DNA of 41,068 bases from Oscillochloris sp. GTDB taxonomy: Bacteria; Chloroflexota; Chloroflexia; Chloroflexales; Chloroflexaceae. The notes below the pieces were generated by a model. It ran no database searches, was not told where the DNA came from, and worked only from the letters and a program-made list of their open reading frames with translations. The translations under genes were made by a program, and so were the position numbers. Where the stretch lies: NCBI GenBank assembly GCA_012032775.1, contig JAAUQO010000025.1:1-41068 (forward strand). Direction: 5' to 3'. Shown here piece after piece: positions 7,730-15,914 of this stretch; the stretch's first letter is position 1; each line of letters begins with the position of its first letter.

Positions 7730-9628
7730 TTAAAATTCGCCCTTCAAAATATCGACCGCCTCGCGCACCATATCGATCGTCGCATCATCTTCGAGCGTGC
7801 TCAAGTCGCCGATATTGTCGCCCTGGTAGACGGCCCGGATCACCCGGCGCATAATCTTCCCCGAGCGGGTCTTGGGCAGGCTACCCACGAAATGGATCGC
7901 ATCGGGTGTGGCGATCGCGCCGATCTTGTTGCGCACCAGCATGCGGATCTCCTCGCGGATGGCGTCCTGATCGGCGGGTGCGATATGCTGCTTCAGCACC
8001 GCCACCACCAGCACACCCTCGCCTTTGAGGTTGTTGCGTACGCCGATCACACTGGCTTCGGCAACCGCCTGGTGCGCCGAGATCACCTCTTCGATCTCGC
8101 GGGTGCCCAGACGGTGCCCGCTGACGTTCAGCACTTCGTCGGCCCGGCCGAGCATCCAGAAGTAGCCGTCGGCGTCCTCGATCGCATAGTCGCCGCTCAT
8201 ATACAGCAGCTTATCCTTGAACTGGCTCCAGTAACTCTGGATGTAGCGCGAGTCATCGCCCCAGAGCGTCTTCAGGGTGCCGGGCGGCAACGGCCCACGT
8301 TGCACCAGAAAACCCTTCTCGCCCTTCGGCACCGAATTGCCGTCGCTGTCCACCACTTCCAGCCGATGTCCGAAGGCCGGCTTGGTCGGCGATCCGGCCT
8401 TGATCGGCAACTGCTCGACGCCATACGGGTTGGTCAGCATGGGCGAACCACTCTCCGTCTGCCAATAGTGGTCGATCACCGGCACCTTCAGTGTCTCGGT
8501 CGCCCATTCATACGTCGGCGCGTCCAACGGCTCGCCGGCTGCATACAACAGGCGCATCGAGCTGATATCGGCATTCTGCATCCAGTGATCGGGGAATTTG
8601 CGTAACGCCCGCAGCGCCGTCGGCGCCGTGAATACATGGGTGACGCCGTATTTCTCGATCACCCGCCACCAGACGCCCGGATCGGGGTGATCGGGCCGGC
8701 CCTCATACACCACCGTCGGCACACCCTTCAGCAGCGGCCCATAAACAATGTACGAATGACCAACTACCCACCCGATATCCGACGTACTCCAGTAGACATC
8801 GCCGTCGCCACAGGCATAGATCGAACTCATGGTTGCGTGGAGCGCCACCATATACCCGCCCGTGTCGCGCACCACGCCCTTCGGCTTGCCGGTGGTGCCG
8901 GAGGTATACAGGATGTAGAGCGGATCGGTGCTCGCAACCCTGCTTGGCTCGATATACTGCTGGCTGCGCTTCTCCAACTGCTCGGCCCAATCCAGGTCGC
9001 GCCCCTTCTTCATCTCGATCGGCGCCAACCCGCGATTCAGCACCAGCACATCACGCACACTGTCGGTGTTGGCAGTCTCAATCGCCTGATCGACAATCAC
9101 CTTCAGCGGCACCGGCAGACCCTTGCGCATACCGGCGTCGGCGGTCAGAATCGCCACCGGCTCGGCGTCGTCGATCCGCTGGGCGAGTGAGGTCGAGGCG
9201 AAGCCGCCGAACACCACCGAGTGTACCGCGCCGATGCGCGCACAGGCCAGCATACTGAAGATCGCCTCCGGCACCATCGGCATATAGATAATCACCCGAT
9301 CGCCCTTGCGGACGCCAAGGTTGTGCAGGAGGCTCGCCAGCCGATTCACTTCACGATACAGTTCGAAATAGGTGAGGGTGCGCGATTCGCCGGTCTCGGC
9401 GCTTTCCCAGATCAATGCGGCCTGGCCACGGCGCTTCCCGAGCGCGTGACGATCGACGGCGTTATAGCAGATGTTCGTCTCTCCGCCTACGAACCAGCGA
9501 TAGAACGGCGGATTACTGTCGTCGAGCACCGTATCCCAGGGTTTGAACCAGTGCAACTCGGTTGCCAATTCGCCCCAAAAACCGTGCGGATCATCGATCG
9601 AACGCCGATACACGTCTTCGTAGCCCAT
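7730..9628 (-). CDS. prpE: Propionate-CoA ligase (PrpE-type) acyl-CoA synthetase
   Basis: A 632-residue ANL-superfamily ligase, paralogous to the neighbouring Acs. YTSGTTGKPKG begins at residue 241, the hinge reads GRADEVLNVSGHRLGTRE, and LPKTRSGKIMRR carries the catalytic Lys at about residue 590. The PrpE assignment rests on TAPTALRALRKF, VVRDTGGYMVAL and the starting phrase GYEDVYRRSIDDPHGFWGE, all typical of propionyl-CoA synthetases rather than Acs. Substrate is therefore propionate, possibly also acetate or other short acids. The start has GAGAGGAGG upstream. With the decarboxylase operon at 37-41 kb it supports propionyl-/methylmalonyl-CoA metabolism. Confidence 0.85.
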   Translation of the reverse strand: MGYEDVYRRSIDDPHGFWGELATELHWFKPWDTVLDDSNPPFYRWFVGGETNICYNAVDRHALGKRRGQAALIWESAETGESRTLTYFELYREVNRLASLLHNLGVRKGDRVIIYMPMVPEAIFSMLACARIGAVHSVVFGGFASTSLAQRIDDAEPVAILTADAGMRKGLPVPLKVIVDQAIETANTDSVRDVLVLNRGLAPIEMKKGRDLDWAEQLEKRSQQYIEPSRVASTDPLYILYTSGTTGKPKGVVRDTGGYMVALHATMSSIYACGDGDVYWSTSDIGWVVGHSYIVYGPLLKGVPTVVYEGRPDHPDPGVWWRVIEKYGVTHVFTAPTALRALRKFPDHWMQNADISSMRLLYAAGEPLDAPTYEWATETLKVPVIDHYWQTESGSPMLTNPYGVEQLPIKAGSPTKPAFGHRLEVVDSDGNSVPKGEKGFLVQRGPLPPGTLKTLWGDDSRYIQSYWSQFKDKLLYMSGDYAIEDADGYFWMLGRADEVLNVSGHRLGTREIEEVISAHQAVAEASVIGVRNNLKGEGVLVVAVLKQHIAPADQDAIREEIRMLVRNKIGAIATPDAIHFVGSLPKTRSGKIMRRVIRAVYQGDNIGDLSTLEDDATIDMVREAVDILKGEF

Positions 9629-9688
9629 GCGGCAGCCTCCTCTCTGAGGTGATGTTGTGGCTGGATTTTCCGGGGTTTGTGTAGCGTC

Positions 9689-9717
9689 ACAATACCACGT
9701 TCAGCCACAGCAGACAA
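9689..9717 (-). promoter_or_regulatory. Candidate promoter of prpE with upstream dyad
   Basis: On the minus strand TTGTCT (9712-9717) is 17 bases from TATTGT (9689-9694), about 60 bases before the prpE start. A perfect dyad TCATGC-CAA-GCATGA lies directly upstream of the -35 at 9723-9737, a plausible regulator site. Each hexamer matches consensus at 4 of 6 positions, so support is modest. Confidence 0.4.
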
Positions 9718-9927
9718 GCCGATCATGCCAAGCATGACCGATTCCTGGATTCATCAAATTACACGATGCCGTAAGCATAGTGTAGACCTGCCATATCAGC
9801 ATATATTAAATCTAGTGTAAAATTTTGGTAAAGTCGTGAGAGTCTTCACGCTTCTCAAACAAGCGAGGCGGTTGCCGAGATAGCAACGCCATCCCAACAA
9901 CCGCCCCGATTCTAGGCCCAATATGCC

Positions 9928-9958
9928 GGTTCGCCGAATGCTTGCGCATCGGCGAACC
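9928..9958. terminator. Strong hairpin downstream of dnaA
   Basis: Arms 9928-9941 and 9946-9958 pair over 13 positions with a single bulged A and a 4-base loop. It lies about 200 bases past the dnaA stop and could end the dnaA transcript. No clear T-run is attached. Confidence 0.45.
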
Positions 9959-9965
9959 AGTCAAT

Positions 9966-10051
9966 CGTAAAGTGCGGCGTCCGCAAAGAGTGCAAGACAG
10001 TGGCGAACGTGGCCGAACTGTCAACGGGGCGTGGCGTGGAAGCACTTTACG
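9966..10051. repeat. Nested inverted repeat (10-bp perfect outer arms)
   Basis: CGTAAAGTGC at 9966-9975 is exactly complementary to GCACTTTACG at 10042-10051. Inside are a short GCGG/CCGC hairpin and a second stem built from GACAGT/ACTGTC with adjoining GGC/GCC. If transcribed, this would fold as a three-way junction. It does not match an RNA family I recognise. Confidence 0.55.
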
Positions 10052-10150
10052 TCCGAGAACAGCGCGGATGCGCCGGGAAATCTCCAATTCTGCGCGGCAT
10101 GCGGCGTGCGCCTGACATCTCATACGCCTGCTGCGCCTACGCCGCCGACA

Positions 10151-11548
10151 TTACCCATTGCCCTGAAGTCGTTCACGGATCGTCAACACCTCGTTGCGCA
10201 GCCGTGAATCGGCATTAATATCCTCGGCGATCTTTTCGCAGCCATACATCACGGTAGTGTGATCGCGCCCACCGAGCAAGCGCCCGATCTCCACCAGTGA
10301 ACTGCCGGTCTCCTCGCGCATCAGATACATCGCCACCTGTCGCGGCACCACAATATTGCGCGAGCGGCCTTTGCCCTCCAGGACACGCTGTTCGATCCCG
10401 TAATGTTCACTCACCATCGCCAGAATCATCTCCGGCGAGATCCGTTTGCGCCGCGCATTGCCCAGCAGATCCGACAGCGCCTTCGCCGCCACATCCACCC
10501 CGATCGCCAGGCCGTGCAGTTCGGCGTATGCGGCAACCCGATTCAGGCTTCCTTCCAACTCACGAATGTTCGACTGAACTTTGTGAGCCAGAAAGTCGAT
10601 GACTTCATCGGGGATGAAGACATTCATCTGCTCGCCCTTGGCCCGCAGAATCGCCGTGCGCGTCTCCAGATCCGGCGATTGCACATCCACGATCAGCCCC
10701 CACTCGAAGCGCGAACGCAGGCGCTCAGAGAGCGTCATAATCGCCTTCGGCGGCCGATCCGAGCTGATCACAATGTGTTTCGCCGCTGAATGAAGCGTAT
10801 TAAAGGTATGGAAGAACTCTTCTTGGGTGGCGTCTTTGCCGGCAATAAACTGAATATCGTCGATCAGCAGCACGTCGATATTCCGATAACGAATGCGGAA
10901 TTCCTCCGTCTGCTGACGCCGAATCGCATTGATCAGATCGTTGGTGAATTTCTCCGACGAGACATACAGGACATTGATCTCCGGATCGCGGTCGAGGACC
11001 ATGTTGCCGATCGCGTGCAAGAGGTGGGTCTTTCCAAGCCCCACGCCGCCATACAAAAAGAGCGGGTTATAGGCCTGGCCTGGATTATCGGCGACGGCCT
11101 GGCAGGCTGCGTGCGCCAACCGGTTGCTCGATCCGACAATGAAGCGCGAAAATGTGTACTTGGGATTGAGCATCCCGGTGCGCATCGCACTCGATAGATC
11201 GAGTTGCACCGCCTGCTCGTAGCCGTTGTTGTTCTCATCACCCACAAACACTGACTCACGTCGCAGCATTGGCGGCGGGCTCTGTTTCTCCTGGGCCTCG
11301 GCCGTCCCGGCGATCACGATCCGCACCTGTACCGGATACCCGACTACGTCGCCCAACGAGCGCCGCATCGGGGCAAGAAAACGGTTTTCCAACCCTTCTT
11401 TGTGGAAGGGCGATAAGGTGCCGACCGTGGCGGTGCCGGCGTCGAGGGCGAGCAGATTCGTATGCTTCAGCCAGGTGTCGAACTCCTGACGTGAAGTTTG
11501 TAATTGAATGGTGCCCAGTGCCGCTTGCCAGATCTGAATCAAATTCAC
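10151..11548 (-). CDS. dnaA: Chromosomal replication initiator protein DnaA
   Basis: Binds DnaA boxes and opens oriC. The 465-residue protein shows domain I (about 1-80, [17 protein letters not shown]), a short variable domain II, AAA+ domain III with [19 protein letters not shown] (Walker A Lys at about 173) and [18 protein letters not shown] (Walker B), then domain IV. Domain IV carries the signature [17 protein letters not shown] near the C-terminus. The frame is open to an ATG at 11602, but AGGAGG lies 5-6 bases before a GTG at 11546-11548, and the DnaA N-terminus VNLIQIW begins there, so I place the start at GTG. A good promoter and a probable oriC lie just upstream. dnaN is not adjacent. 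Confidence 0.97.
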   Translation of the reverse strand: MNLIQIWQAALGTIQLQTSRQEFDTWLKHTNLLALDAGTATVGTLSPFHKEGLENRFLAPMRRSLGDVVGYPVQVRIVIAGTAEAQEKQSPPPMLRRESVFVGDENNNGYEQAVQLDLSSAMRTGMLNPKYTFSRFIVGSSNRLAHAACQAVADNPGQAYNPLFLYGGVGLGKTHLLHAIGNMVLDRDPEINVLYVSSEKFTNDLINAIRRQQTEEFRIRYRNIDVLLIDDIQFIAGKDATQEEFFHTFNTLHSAAKHIVISSDRPPKAIMTLSERLRSRFEWGLIVDVQSPDLETRTAILRAKGEQMNVFIPDEVIDFLAHKVQSNIRELEGSLNRVAAYAELHGLAIGVDVAAKALSDLLGNARRKRISPEMILAMVSEHYGIEQRVLEGKGRSRNIVVPRQVAMYLMREETGSSLVEIGRLLGGRDHTTVMYGCEKIAEDINADSRLRNEVLTIRERLQGNG

Positions 11549-11600
11549 AGGCACCTCCTCTTCGTGCCCCATGTCGGACGAGCACACGCGAGACCTACCC

Positions 11601-11615
11601 ATGAGCGACGCTCAT
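11601..11615. promoter_or_regulatory. Perfect palindrome in the dnaA leader
   Basis: ATGAGCG-A-CGCTCAT, seven-base arms around one base, lies about 55 bases upstream of the dnaA GTG and about 65 bases downstream of the predicted transcription start. It could be an operator or a leader hairpin. It does not resemble a DnaA box. Confidence 0.45.
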
Positions 11616-11686
11616 GAGCGTTTCTCGACCTTGGGTTCGTGCATTCGCGGGAATACAAAACCGACTGCGTGATCAACGTGAGCAGG

Positions 11687-11715
11687 ATCATACTCGATCA
11701 TCTCCGACATTTCAA
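11687..11715 (-). promoter_or_regulatory. dnaA promoter
   Basis: On the minus strand TTGAAA (11710-11715) and TATGAT (11687-11692) are separated by exactly 17 bases, close to the housekeeping consensus. The predicted leader to the GTG start is about 130 bases and contains the palindrome at 11601-11615. Confidence 0.65.
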
Positions 11716-11835
11716 GCAACATAACGCGGGGAATCTATAACAGATGATTATAGTTATCTCGCTTCGCACAACGGCGTTACTTTCGATAGAGGCGCAGAAT
11801 TTTCCCCATTCTGTTGAGAACTGCTTTTGCCCTAT

Positions 11836-11844
11836 TGTGGATAA
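11836..11844 (-). promoter_or_regulatory. DnaA box 1
   Basis: Exact TTATCCACA on the minus strand, in the spacer upstream of dnaA. Confidence 0.75.
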
Positions 11845-11938
11845 CTTTGTCGAGTGTCAAGGGTTTTCCGAACCTCGCGTGTGCATAGAAACAGCAGTCC
11901 GCCTATCTCACACCCGGTCTAATCCTTCTCAGGCTGCA

Positions 11939-11947
11939 TGTGGATAA
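11939..11947 (-). promoter_or_regulatory. DnaA box 2
   Basis: Exact TTATCCACA on the minus strand, same orientation as box 1. Confidence 0.75.
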
Positions 11948-12009
11948 CGTGCGAGTGAATGTGGAGAGTTTGTGGCTCCGCAGCGATGGCCGCGCTCCTG
12001 ACATTTTGA

Positions 12010-12615
12010 TTACGGCATGGCGCCATGTTCCGGCGATTCTGTATGTTCCTCCAACGGCTCCGGCAGTTCGATCTCCGGCAGATCCGTCAGATTGGTGAGG
12101 CCGAACTGTTGCAGGAATTGTGCCGTCGTCGCATACAGGATCGGTCGCCCTACGCTCTCAAGCCGGCCGGCCTCGGCGATCATGTCGCGCGCCAGAAGCG
12201 CCCTGATCGTGCCGCTGCTGTCTACGCCGCGCACCGCATCGATCTGCGCCCTGGTGATCGGCTGGCGATAGGCGATGATCGCCAATACTTCGAGCGCCGC
12301 CGTCGAAAGCCGTCCGCCCGCCTGGACCCCCAGGAAACGTCCGATCACCCGCGCGGCCTCCGGCGCACTCACCAACTGCACACTGTCGCCATGGCGCTGC
12401 ACCCGTACTCCCCGTGTCCGACAGGCTTCCGTTAATGCGCTCAGCGCCGCCTCCACCGCATCGCCGGGTAGTTCGAGCGCCCGCGCCAACTGAGCGATTG
12501 TCACCGGCTCACCCGCGACAAACAACAGGCTCTCAAGCAGTTGTAGCGTCGTCGGTGCCGCGCCCGGCGGCATCTGCGGCAGGCTTGGTTGCTCGATCAG
12601 CGGCTCACGCGCCAT
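12010..12615 (-). CDS. scpB: Segregation and condensation protein ScpB
   Basis: Winged-helix (kleisin-interacting) subunit of the SMC-ScpA-ScpB condensin that organises and segregates the nucleoid. The 201-residue length is normal. Visible features are LLESLLFVAGEPVTIAQLA in the first winged helix (about 26-44), then LSTAALEVLAIIAYRQPITR and IDAVRGVDSSGTIRALLARD, the family hallmark in the second. The C-terminal tail is acidic (PEIELPEPLEEHTE). The start is preceded by GAGGAGTGAGGC. scpA is not adjacent, which is unusual because scpA and scpB are often neighbours. A TATACT -10-like hexamer lies in the upstream spacer. Confidence 0.95.
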   Translation of the reverse strand: MAREPLIEQPSLPQMPPGAAPTTLQLLESLLFVAGEPVTIAQLARALELPGDAVEAALSALTEACRTRGVRVQRHGDSVQLVSAPEAARVIGRFLGVQAGGRLSTAALEVLAIIAYRQPITRAQIDAVRGVDSSGTIRALLARDMIAEAGRLESVGRPILYATTAQFLQQFGLTNLTDLPEIELPEPLEEHTESPEHGAMP

Positions 12616-13063
12616 GCCTCACTCCTCGATTGCACTGGAGCAGGGTTCTTACCCCCACCTGAAGCGAACTGTTGGGCGCAAAGTATAGCAGATCTGTGGT
12701 TCAGCAATCGTTGTTCGCCGGTTGGCGAAGCCGACATAGTGCCGAACGCCCGTAGCCTGCCTGTTGGAAGATCCCGGCTTTCGCGGCTATCAGCTATCGG
12801 TTAGGGCGTATCAGCCGGTTAGCGAGAGTGTGGTATCATAGGCCACACAGCCGGAACCGTAGCTTAACGAGCCGTCTATGCAAGACGATCACATCAGGAT
12901 GTGCTAGCATGTCCTTCGCTGCCTTATACCAGATCGGGTCGCTTGTGATAACGCCCATGCCCTGGCGTGTCTCCGGCGGCATCTTCGGCTCGCCACCTGT
13001 CACCCGTCACGAATTGAAGGCTTTCGTCACCGCTGTCAGATCGCACGATACGAGGAGCGCCTA
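12616..13063. other. 448-base divergent spacer between scpB and the ABC permease
   Basis: No credible gene: a 78-codon plus-strand frame (12828-13064) has no family character. Visible elements are a GTGTGG/CCACAC hairpin (12828-12848), a CACATC/GATGTG dyad near 12890, and a two-unit seven-base repeat (CCTGTCA, CCCGTCA) near 13001. Promoters for both divergent genes should lie here. Confidence 0.5.
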
Positions 13064-14308
13064 ATGGCCGAGGGTCGCCGCAAGATGACACGCCGCCATG
13101 TGATCGCAGGGTTTTTTATTGTGCTCGGTCTCCTGATACTTGGCGCAATGATGCCGCAACTTGGGGCCGCCGAACCGGAAACGACCCGGCTCGCCTTTGG
13201 TGTGTCCGGCCCGGTGGTGGAACTGCCGACCGCGCTGTCGCTGATTGTGATCGGCGTTCTATTTCTGATCGCCGGAGGGCTGAGTATCGTCCCTGCAACC
13301 ACAAGGGCCGGCACCTGGTTGCTCTGGATATCGGGGTTTTTGTTGATCCCGGCGATCCTGATCTGGGCCGCTGCGGGCAAGCAAACGAACGCCACCACAA
13401 TGCTGAGCGAGACATTACGCCTTGGTACGCCGATTGCACTTGGCGCGCTGGCCGGGATCTGGGCTGAGCGCTCGGGGATCATCAATATTGCGATCGAAGG
13501 CATGATGCTTACCGGGGCGGCATTCGGCTTCGCGGCGTTCATTTTTACCGGCAGCATCTGGCTCGGGGTTGTGTTTGCGGTGCTTCTCGGCGGCTTAATC
13601 GCCCTGATCCATGGCATGCTCTCGATCACATTCAAAACCGATCAGGTGATCAGCGGCACCGTGATCAACATCCTGGCGATCGGCGTCACCGGCTATCTGC
13701 GCCGCCAGTTTATCGTCGATGGCGGCGGCGGTCGGGTTACGTTGCCGGCGATCGATCTTCCGCTGCTCAGCGAGATCCCGGTGCTTGGGCCGGCGGTCTT
13801 CAGTGGTAAGCCGATCTTTTACACCATGCTGGTGATGGTGGTGCTGACTCACGTACTGCTGTTTTATACGCGTTGGGGCTTGCGCACACGCGCCGTCGGC
13901 GAGAACCCCCGTGCCGCAGATACGGTTGGGATCGCCGTGAATCGCGTGCGCTACATCAATGTCTTTATCAGTGGTGCGATCGCCGGCCTTGCCGGGGCCT
14001 GGTTCTCGCTGGAGACGGTCGGCAATTTTGATGACGGTATGACGGCGGGCAAGGGCTTTATTGCATTGGCGGCGATGATCTTCGGCAAGTGGATGCCGTT
14101 TGCTTCATTCGGCGGCGCGATGTTGTTCGGCTTCGCCGAGGCGCTGCAAACCCGCCTGCAAATCCTGCAGGTCGAGATCTTCGGCGGCCCGGTGCCGTCA
14201 CAGTTTTTGCAGATGTTGCCGTATGTGCTGACGATTGTGGTGCTTGCCGGCTTGATCGGTCGCGCCGTCGGCCCGGCCGCCGTTGGCCAGCCCTATGAGA
14301 AATCCTGA
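13064..14308 (+). CDS. Nucleoside/simple-sugar type ABC transporter permease (BPD_transp_2)
   Basis: A 414-residue integral membrane protein with about ten hydrophobic segments. The core, from LRLGTPIALGALAGIWAERS (about residue 125) through GMMLTGAAFGF, HGMLSITFKTDQVISGTVIN and TRAVGENPRAADTVGI, is characteristic of the NupQ/YufQ permeases. These work with a BMP-type lipoprotein, a two-domain ATPase and a second permease to import nucleosides. The N-terminal 120 residues add extra membrane spans. The start has GAGGAGCG upstream. None of the expected partner genes is next to it, so it is an orphan here; partners must be elsewhere or the substrate differs. Confidence 0.88.
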   Translation: MAEGRRKMTRRHVIAGFFIVLGLLILGAMMPQLGAAEPETTRLAFGVSGPVVELPTALSLIVIGVLFLIAGGLSIVPATTRAGTWLLWISGFLLIPAILIWAAAGKQTNATTMLSETLRLGTPIALGALAGIWAERSGIINIAIEGMMLTGAAFGFAAFIFTGSIWLGVVFAVLLGGLIALIHGMLSITFKTDQVISGTVINILAIGVTGYLRRQFIVDGGGGRVTLPAIDLPLLSEIPVLGPAVFSGKPIFYTMLVMVVLTHVLLFYTRWGLRTRAVGENPRAADTVGIAVNRVRYINVFISGAIAGLAGAWFSLETVGNFDDGMTAGKGFIALAAMIFGKWMPFASFGGAMLFGFAEALQTRLQILQVEIFGGPVPSQFLQMLPYVLTIVVLAGLIGRAVGPAAVGQPYEKS

Positions 14309-14413
14309 TACGGTAGGCTCATCAGCCGGGTGCAAGTTGGAGGTGGCGGTTGGTGGGGTTGATCGTAGCGACATACCGGCCCCGCCGTTGTGTTTTAGAA
14401 GGCCAACGCAACA

Positions 14414-14440
14414 GGGCGAGCACGCATATGCGGCCCGCCC
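14414..14440. terminator. Imperfect palindrome between convergent genes
   Basis: Arms 14414-14427 and 14428-14440 pair with one mismatch and one bulge around an ATAT centre. It lies between the ends of the permease and the UPF0158-like gene and may terminate both. No T-run is attached. Confidence 0.35.
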
Positions 14441-14472
14441 CGGCGGCGAAACAGTATCATGGTTCGTGCGCC

Positions 14473-14724
14473 TTACAACCCCTCAGCCTCCATCCATGCC
14501 TGGACATCGGCATCGGTCGGGTTGGTAGTGCCGCCCGGAATGTAGCGGTAGCGGTCGCCGTAGCCTTCCATCACCTGATTGCGCAGTGCGTCGGCTTCGG
14601 GTGTATCCTCGGTGTCCGGAACCCTGATCACCTGACCGGTTTGCAAATCGAGGTAGAAGCTACATGCCGGATCGGTCTCGGATAGCGCGGCCCGAATCTG
14701 ATCGCGATCAAAGCTGTTTGCCAC
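14473..14724 (-). CDS. Small UPF0158-like protein
   Basis: An 83-residue acidic protein. The phrase FYLDLQTGQVIRVPDTE resembles the start of UPF0158 family proteins (YLDxxTGEV), and YRYIPGGTTNPTDADVQAWME resembles the following segment. Typical UPF0158 members are longer, roughly 130-160 residues, so this looks like an N-terminal half. The frame opens at a TTG (14736), but GGAGG lies between that and a GTG at 14722-14724, which is the better start. Function of the family is unknown. Confidence 0.6.
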   Translation of the reverse strand: MANSFDRDQIRAALSETDPACSFYLDLQTGQVIRVPDTEDTPEADALRNQVMEGYGDRYRYIPGGTTNPTDADVQAWMEAEGL

Positions 14725-14849
14725 TGCGCCCTCCAACAGTGCCTGGGATTCACGACGGCTCTACGTTCATGATCCCTGCTGCTCTCATTATGCTGATGGT
14801 ACACGATGCGGCCTTCTTACGCAAGTCGCCGCTAATCCGCCGTAGCGCC

Positions 14850-14876
14850 GAAACTATTTTTCAACCCGCGCGTATA
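14850..14876 (+). promoter_or_regulatory. Candidate ECF-type promoter upstream of the sigma factor gene
   Basis: GAAACT at 14850-14855 and CGTATA at 14871-14876 are 15 bases apart, resembling the GAAC/CGT promoter pattern recognised by many ECF sigma factors. The same stretch can be read as GAAACT-N17-TATACT for the housekeeping sigma. It lies 26 bases before the sigma gene, consistent with autoregulation. Confidence 0.45.
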
Positions 14877-14901
14877 CTGCTTTGAGAGGAAACGCCAGGG
14901 C

Positions 14902-15480
14902 ATGGATGTGCAGTCCGATGAGGCCGATCTCGTACAACGTGTGCTCGCCGGCGACCAATCTGGCTTTACGGTGCTGGTGGAACGCTATAGCGCCGCTGTG
15001 TACAATCAGGCGTATCGTATGCTCGGCGATGCCGGCGAAGCCGAAGACGCAGTGCAAGAGGTGTTTCTGCGGGCGTTTCGCCGCCTTGAAACCTATGATT
15101 TGCAGCGACGCTTTCTGACCTGGCTGTTGACGATTGGCTCGAATTATTGTATCGATCGCCTGCGTCGCCGGCGCTTCAGTTGGCTGACGCTTGATGATGT
15201 GGCATTCTGGTTGCCCAGCACCGAAACCGGCCCCGAACGAAGCGCGATGTACGCCGAGCGGCGCGATCTGGTGCAACAGGCCCTGCTGACACTGCCTGAG
15301 GGCTACCGCAGTGTGACGGTTCTGCGCTATTGGCACGATCTGTCTTATCTGGAGATCGCCGAGGCGCTCAATCTTACCGAGGCAACAGTGAAGACGCGCC
15401 TACACCGGGCGCGCAAAATGATCGCCGATGCACTCGGCGCCGATGGAGATGCGGTATGGGACATGGAGACGACGAGTTGA
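14902..15480 (+). CDS. ECF-family RNA polymerase sigma factor
   Basis: A 192-residue sigma-70 relative with only regions 2 and 4. Region 2: FTVLVERYSAAVYNQAYRML, GEAEDAVQEVFLRAF and FLTWLLTIGSNYCIDRLRRR (about residues 21-92). Region 4: LVQQALLTLPEGYRSVTVLRY and YLEIAEALNLTEATVKTRLHRARKMI (about 115-175). It directs RNA polymerase to a specific regulon, here presumably an envelope response given its partners. It overlaps the next gene by 25 bases, so translation is coupled, as is usual for a sigma/anti-sigma pair. Confidence 0.93.
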   Translation: MDVQSDEADLVQRVLAGDQSGFTVLVERYSAAVYNQAYRMLGDAGEAEDAVQEVFLRAFRRLETYDLQRRFLTWLLTIGSNYCIDRLRRRRFSWLTLDDVAFWLPSTETGPERSAMYAERRDLVQQALLTLPEGYRSVTVLRYWHDLSYLEIAEALNLTEATVKTRLHRARKMIADALGADGDAVWDMETTS

Positions 15481-15914
15481 ACCTGAGTGATGCGGAGTTG
15501 GCTGCCGCTGAGCAGCAAACTCGGCGTATCCTCGCGCGCTGGGGTGAGCCGTCACCTGCCCCGCCGCCGCCTGCGTTGCCTGCCCGTGTGTCTGCAACCC
15601 TCGCCGGTCGTCCAACCCGCACCGCCCGCCGCCGGAGTGTGGTGCCTCGTGTCGTCGCGGGCGTATTTGTCCTCTGCTTTGGCTTGGGATTCTGGGGAAT
15701 CTTCGGTTCGTCCCTCGGTCTCGCGGGCCTGTTCGGTGGCCCCAATAGCGTGCTCGGCGGGCTTGTACTCGCGGTGGCGCTCGCAGCCAAGCCACTGGTC
15801 AATATGCTGGCTGGTGCTGTGTTCTACGTACTTCCAGGTCTGGTGCTGCTTGCGGCTGCGGCCTGGCTCTGGTGGCGGTTGCTGCGCGGCGGCCCTCAAC
15901 CGGAGGTGTTCTGA
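15456..15914 (+). CDS. Membrane protein in anti-sigma position
   Basis: A 152-residue protein whose start (ATG at 15456, GGAG about 7 bases upstream) lies inside the sigma gene. It has a soluble N-terminus (LSDAELAAAEQQTRRILARW, then Pro-rich) of about 65 residues, followed by three hydrophobic segments at about 66-85, 95-115 and 118-138. The overlap with the sigma gene and the topology suggest an anti-sigma factor, but there is no visible zinc-binding HxxxCxxC motif. The longer frame open from 15330 is not used because it lies wholly inside the sigma gene. Confidence 0.65.
   Translation: MGHGDDELNLSDAELAAAEQQTRRILARWGEPSPAPPPPALPARVSATLAGRPTRTARRRSVVPRVVAGVFVLCFGLGFWGIFGSSLGLAGLFGGPNSVLGGLVLAVALAAKPLVNMLAGAVFYVLPGLVLLAAAAWLWWRLLRGGPQPEVF

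Larger units (their letters stand above)
9629..10150. other. 522-base spacer between dnaA 3' end and prpE, rich in inverted repeats
   Basis: No convincing gene. It holds a candidate prpE promoter (9689-9717), a small dyad (9723-9737), an AT-rich tract around 9770-9830, a 13-pair hairpin with one bulge (9928-9958), and a long nested inverted repeat (9966-10051). A short plus-strand reading at about 10031-10202 contains NLQFCAACGVRL, like half a zinc ribbon, but lacks a proper start and overlaps the dnaA end. It may be a decayed gene. Confidence 0.6.
11718..11970. other. Probable chromosomal replication origin (oriC)
   Basis: This is the spacer upstream of dnaA. It contains two perfect DnaA boxes reading TGTGGATAA on the plus strand (11836-11844 and 11939-11947) and a degenerate TGTGGAGAG at 11960-11968. 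An AT-rich tract at about 11733-11760 with a CTATAA/TTATAG dyad is suitable as an unwinding element. The boxes share orientation and lie about 100 bases apart. Position next to dnaA is the usual bacterial arrangement. Only two perfect boxes is few, and rpsA and clpC would run head-on to the rightward fork, so the assignment is probable, not certain. Confidence 0.7.

Noticed and set aside
9812..10123. A 103-codon minus-strand frame in the dnaA-prpE spacer
   Set aside because: Arg/Pro-rich with no recognisable family, no good ribosome binding site, and it crosses the hairpins.
12828..13064. A 78-codon plus-strand frame before the ABC permease
   Set aside because: No motif and poor start; it spans hairpins in a divergent promoter region.
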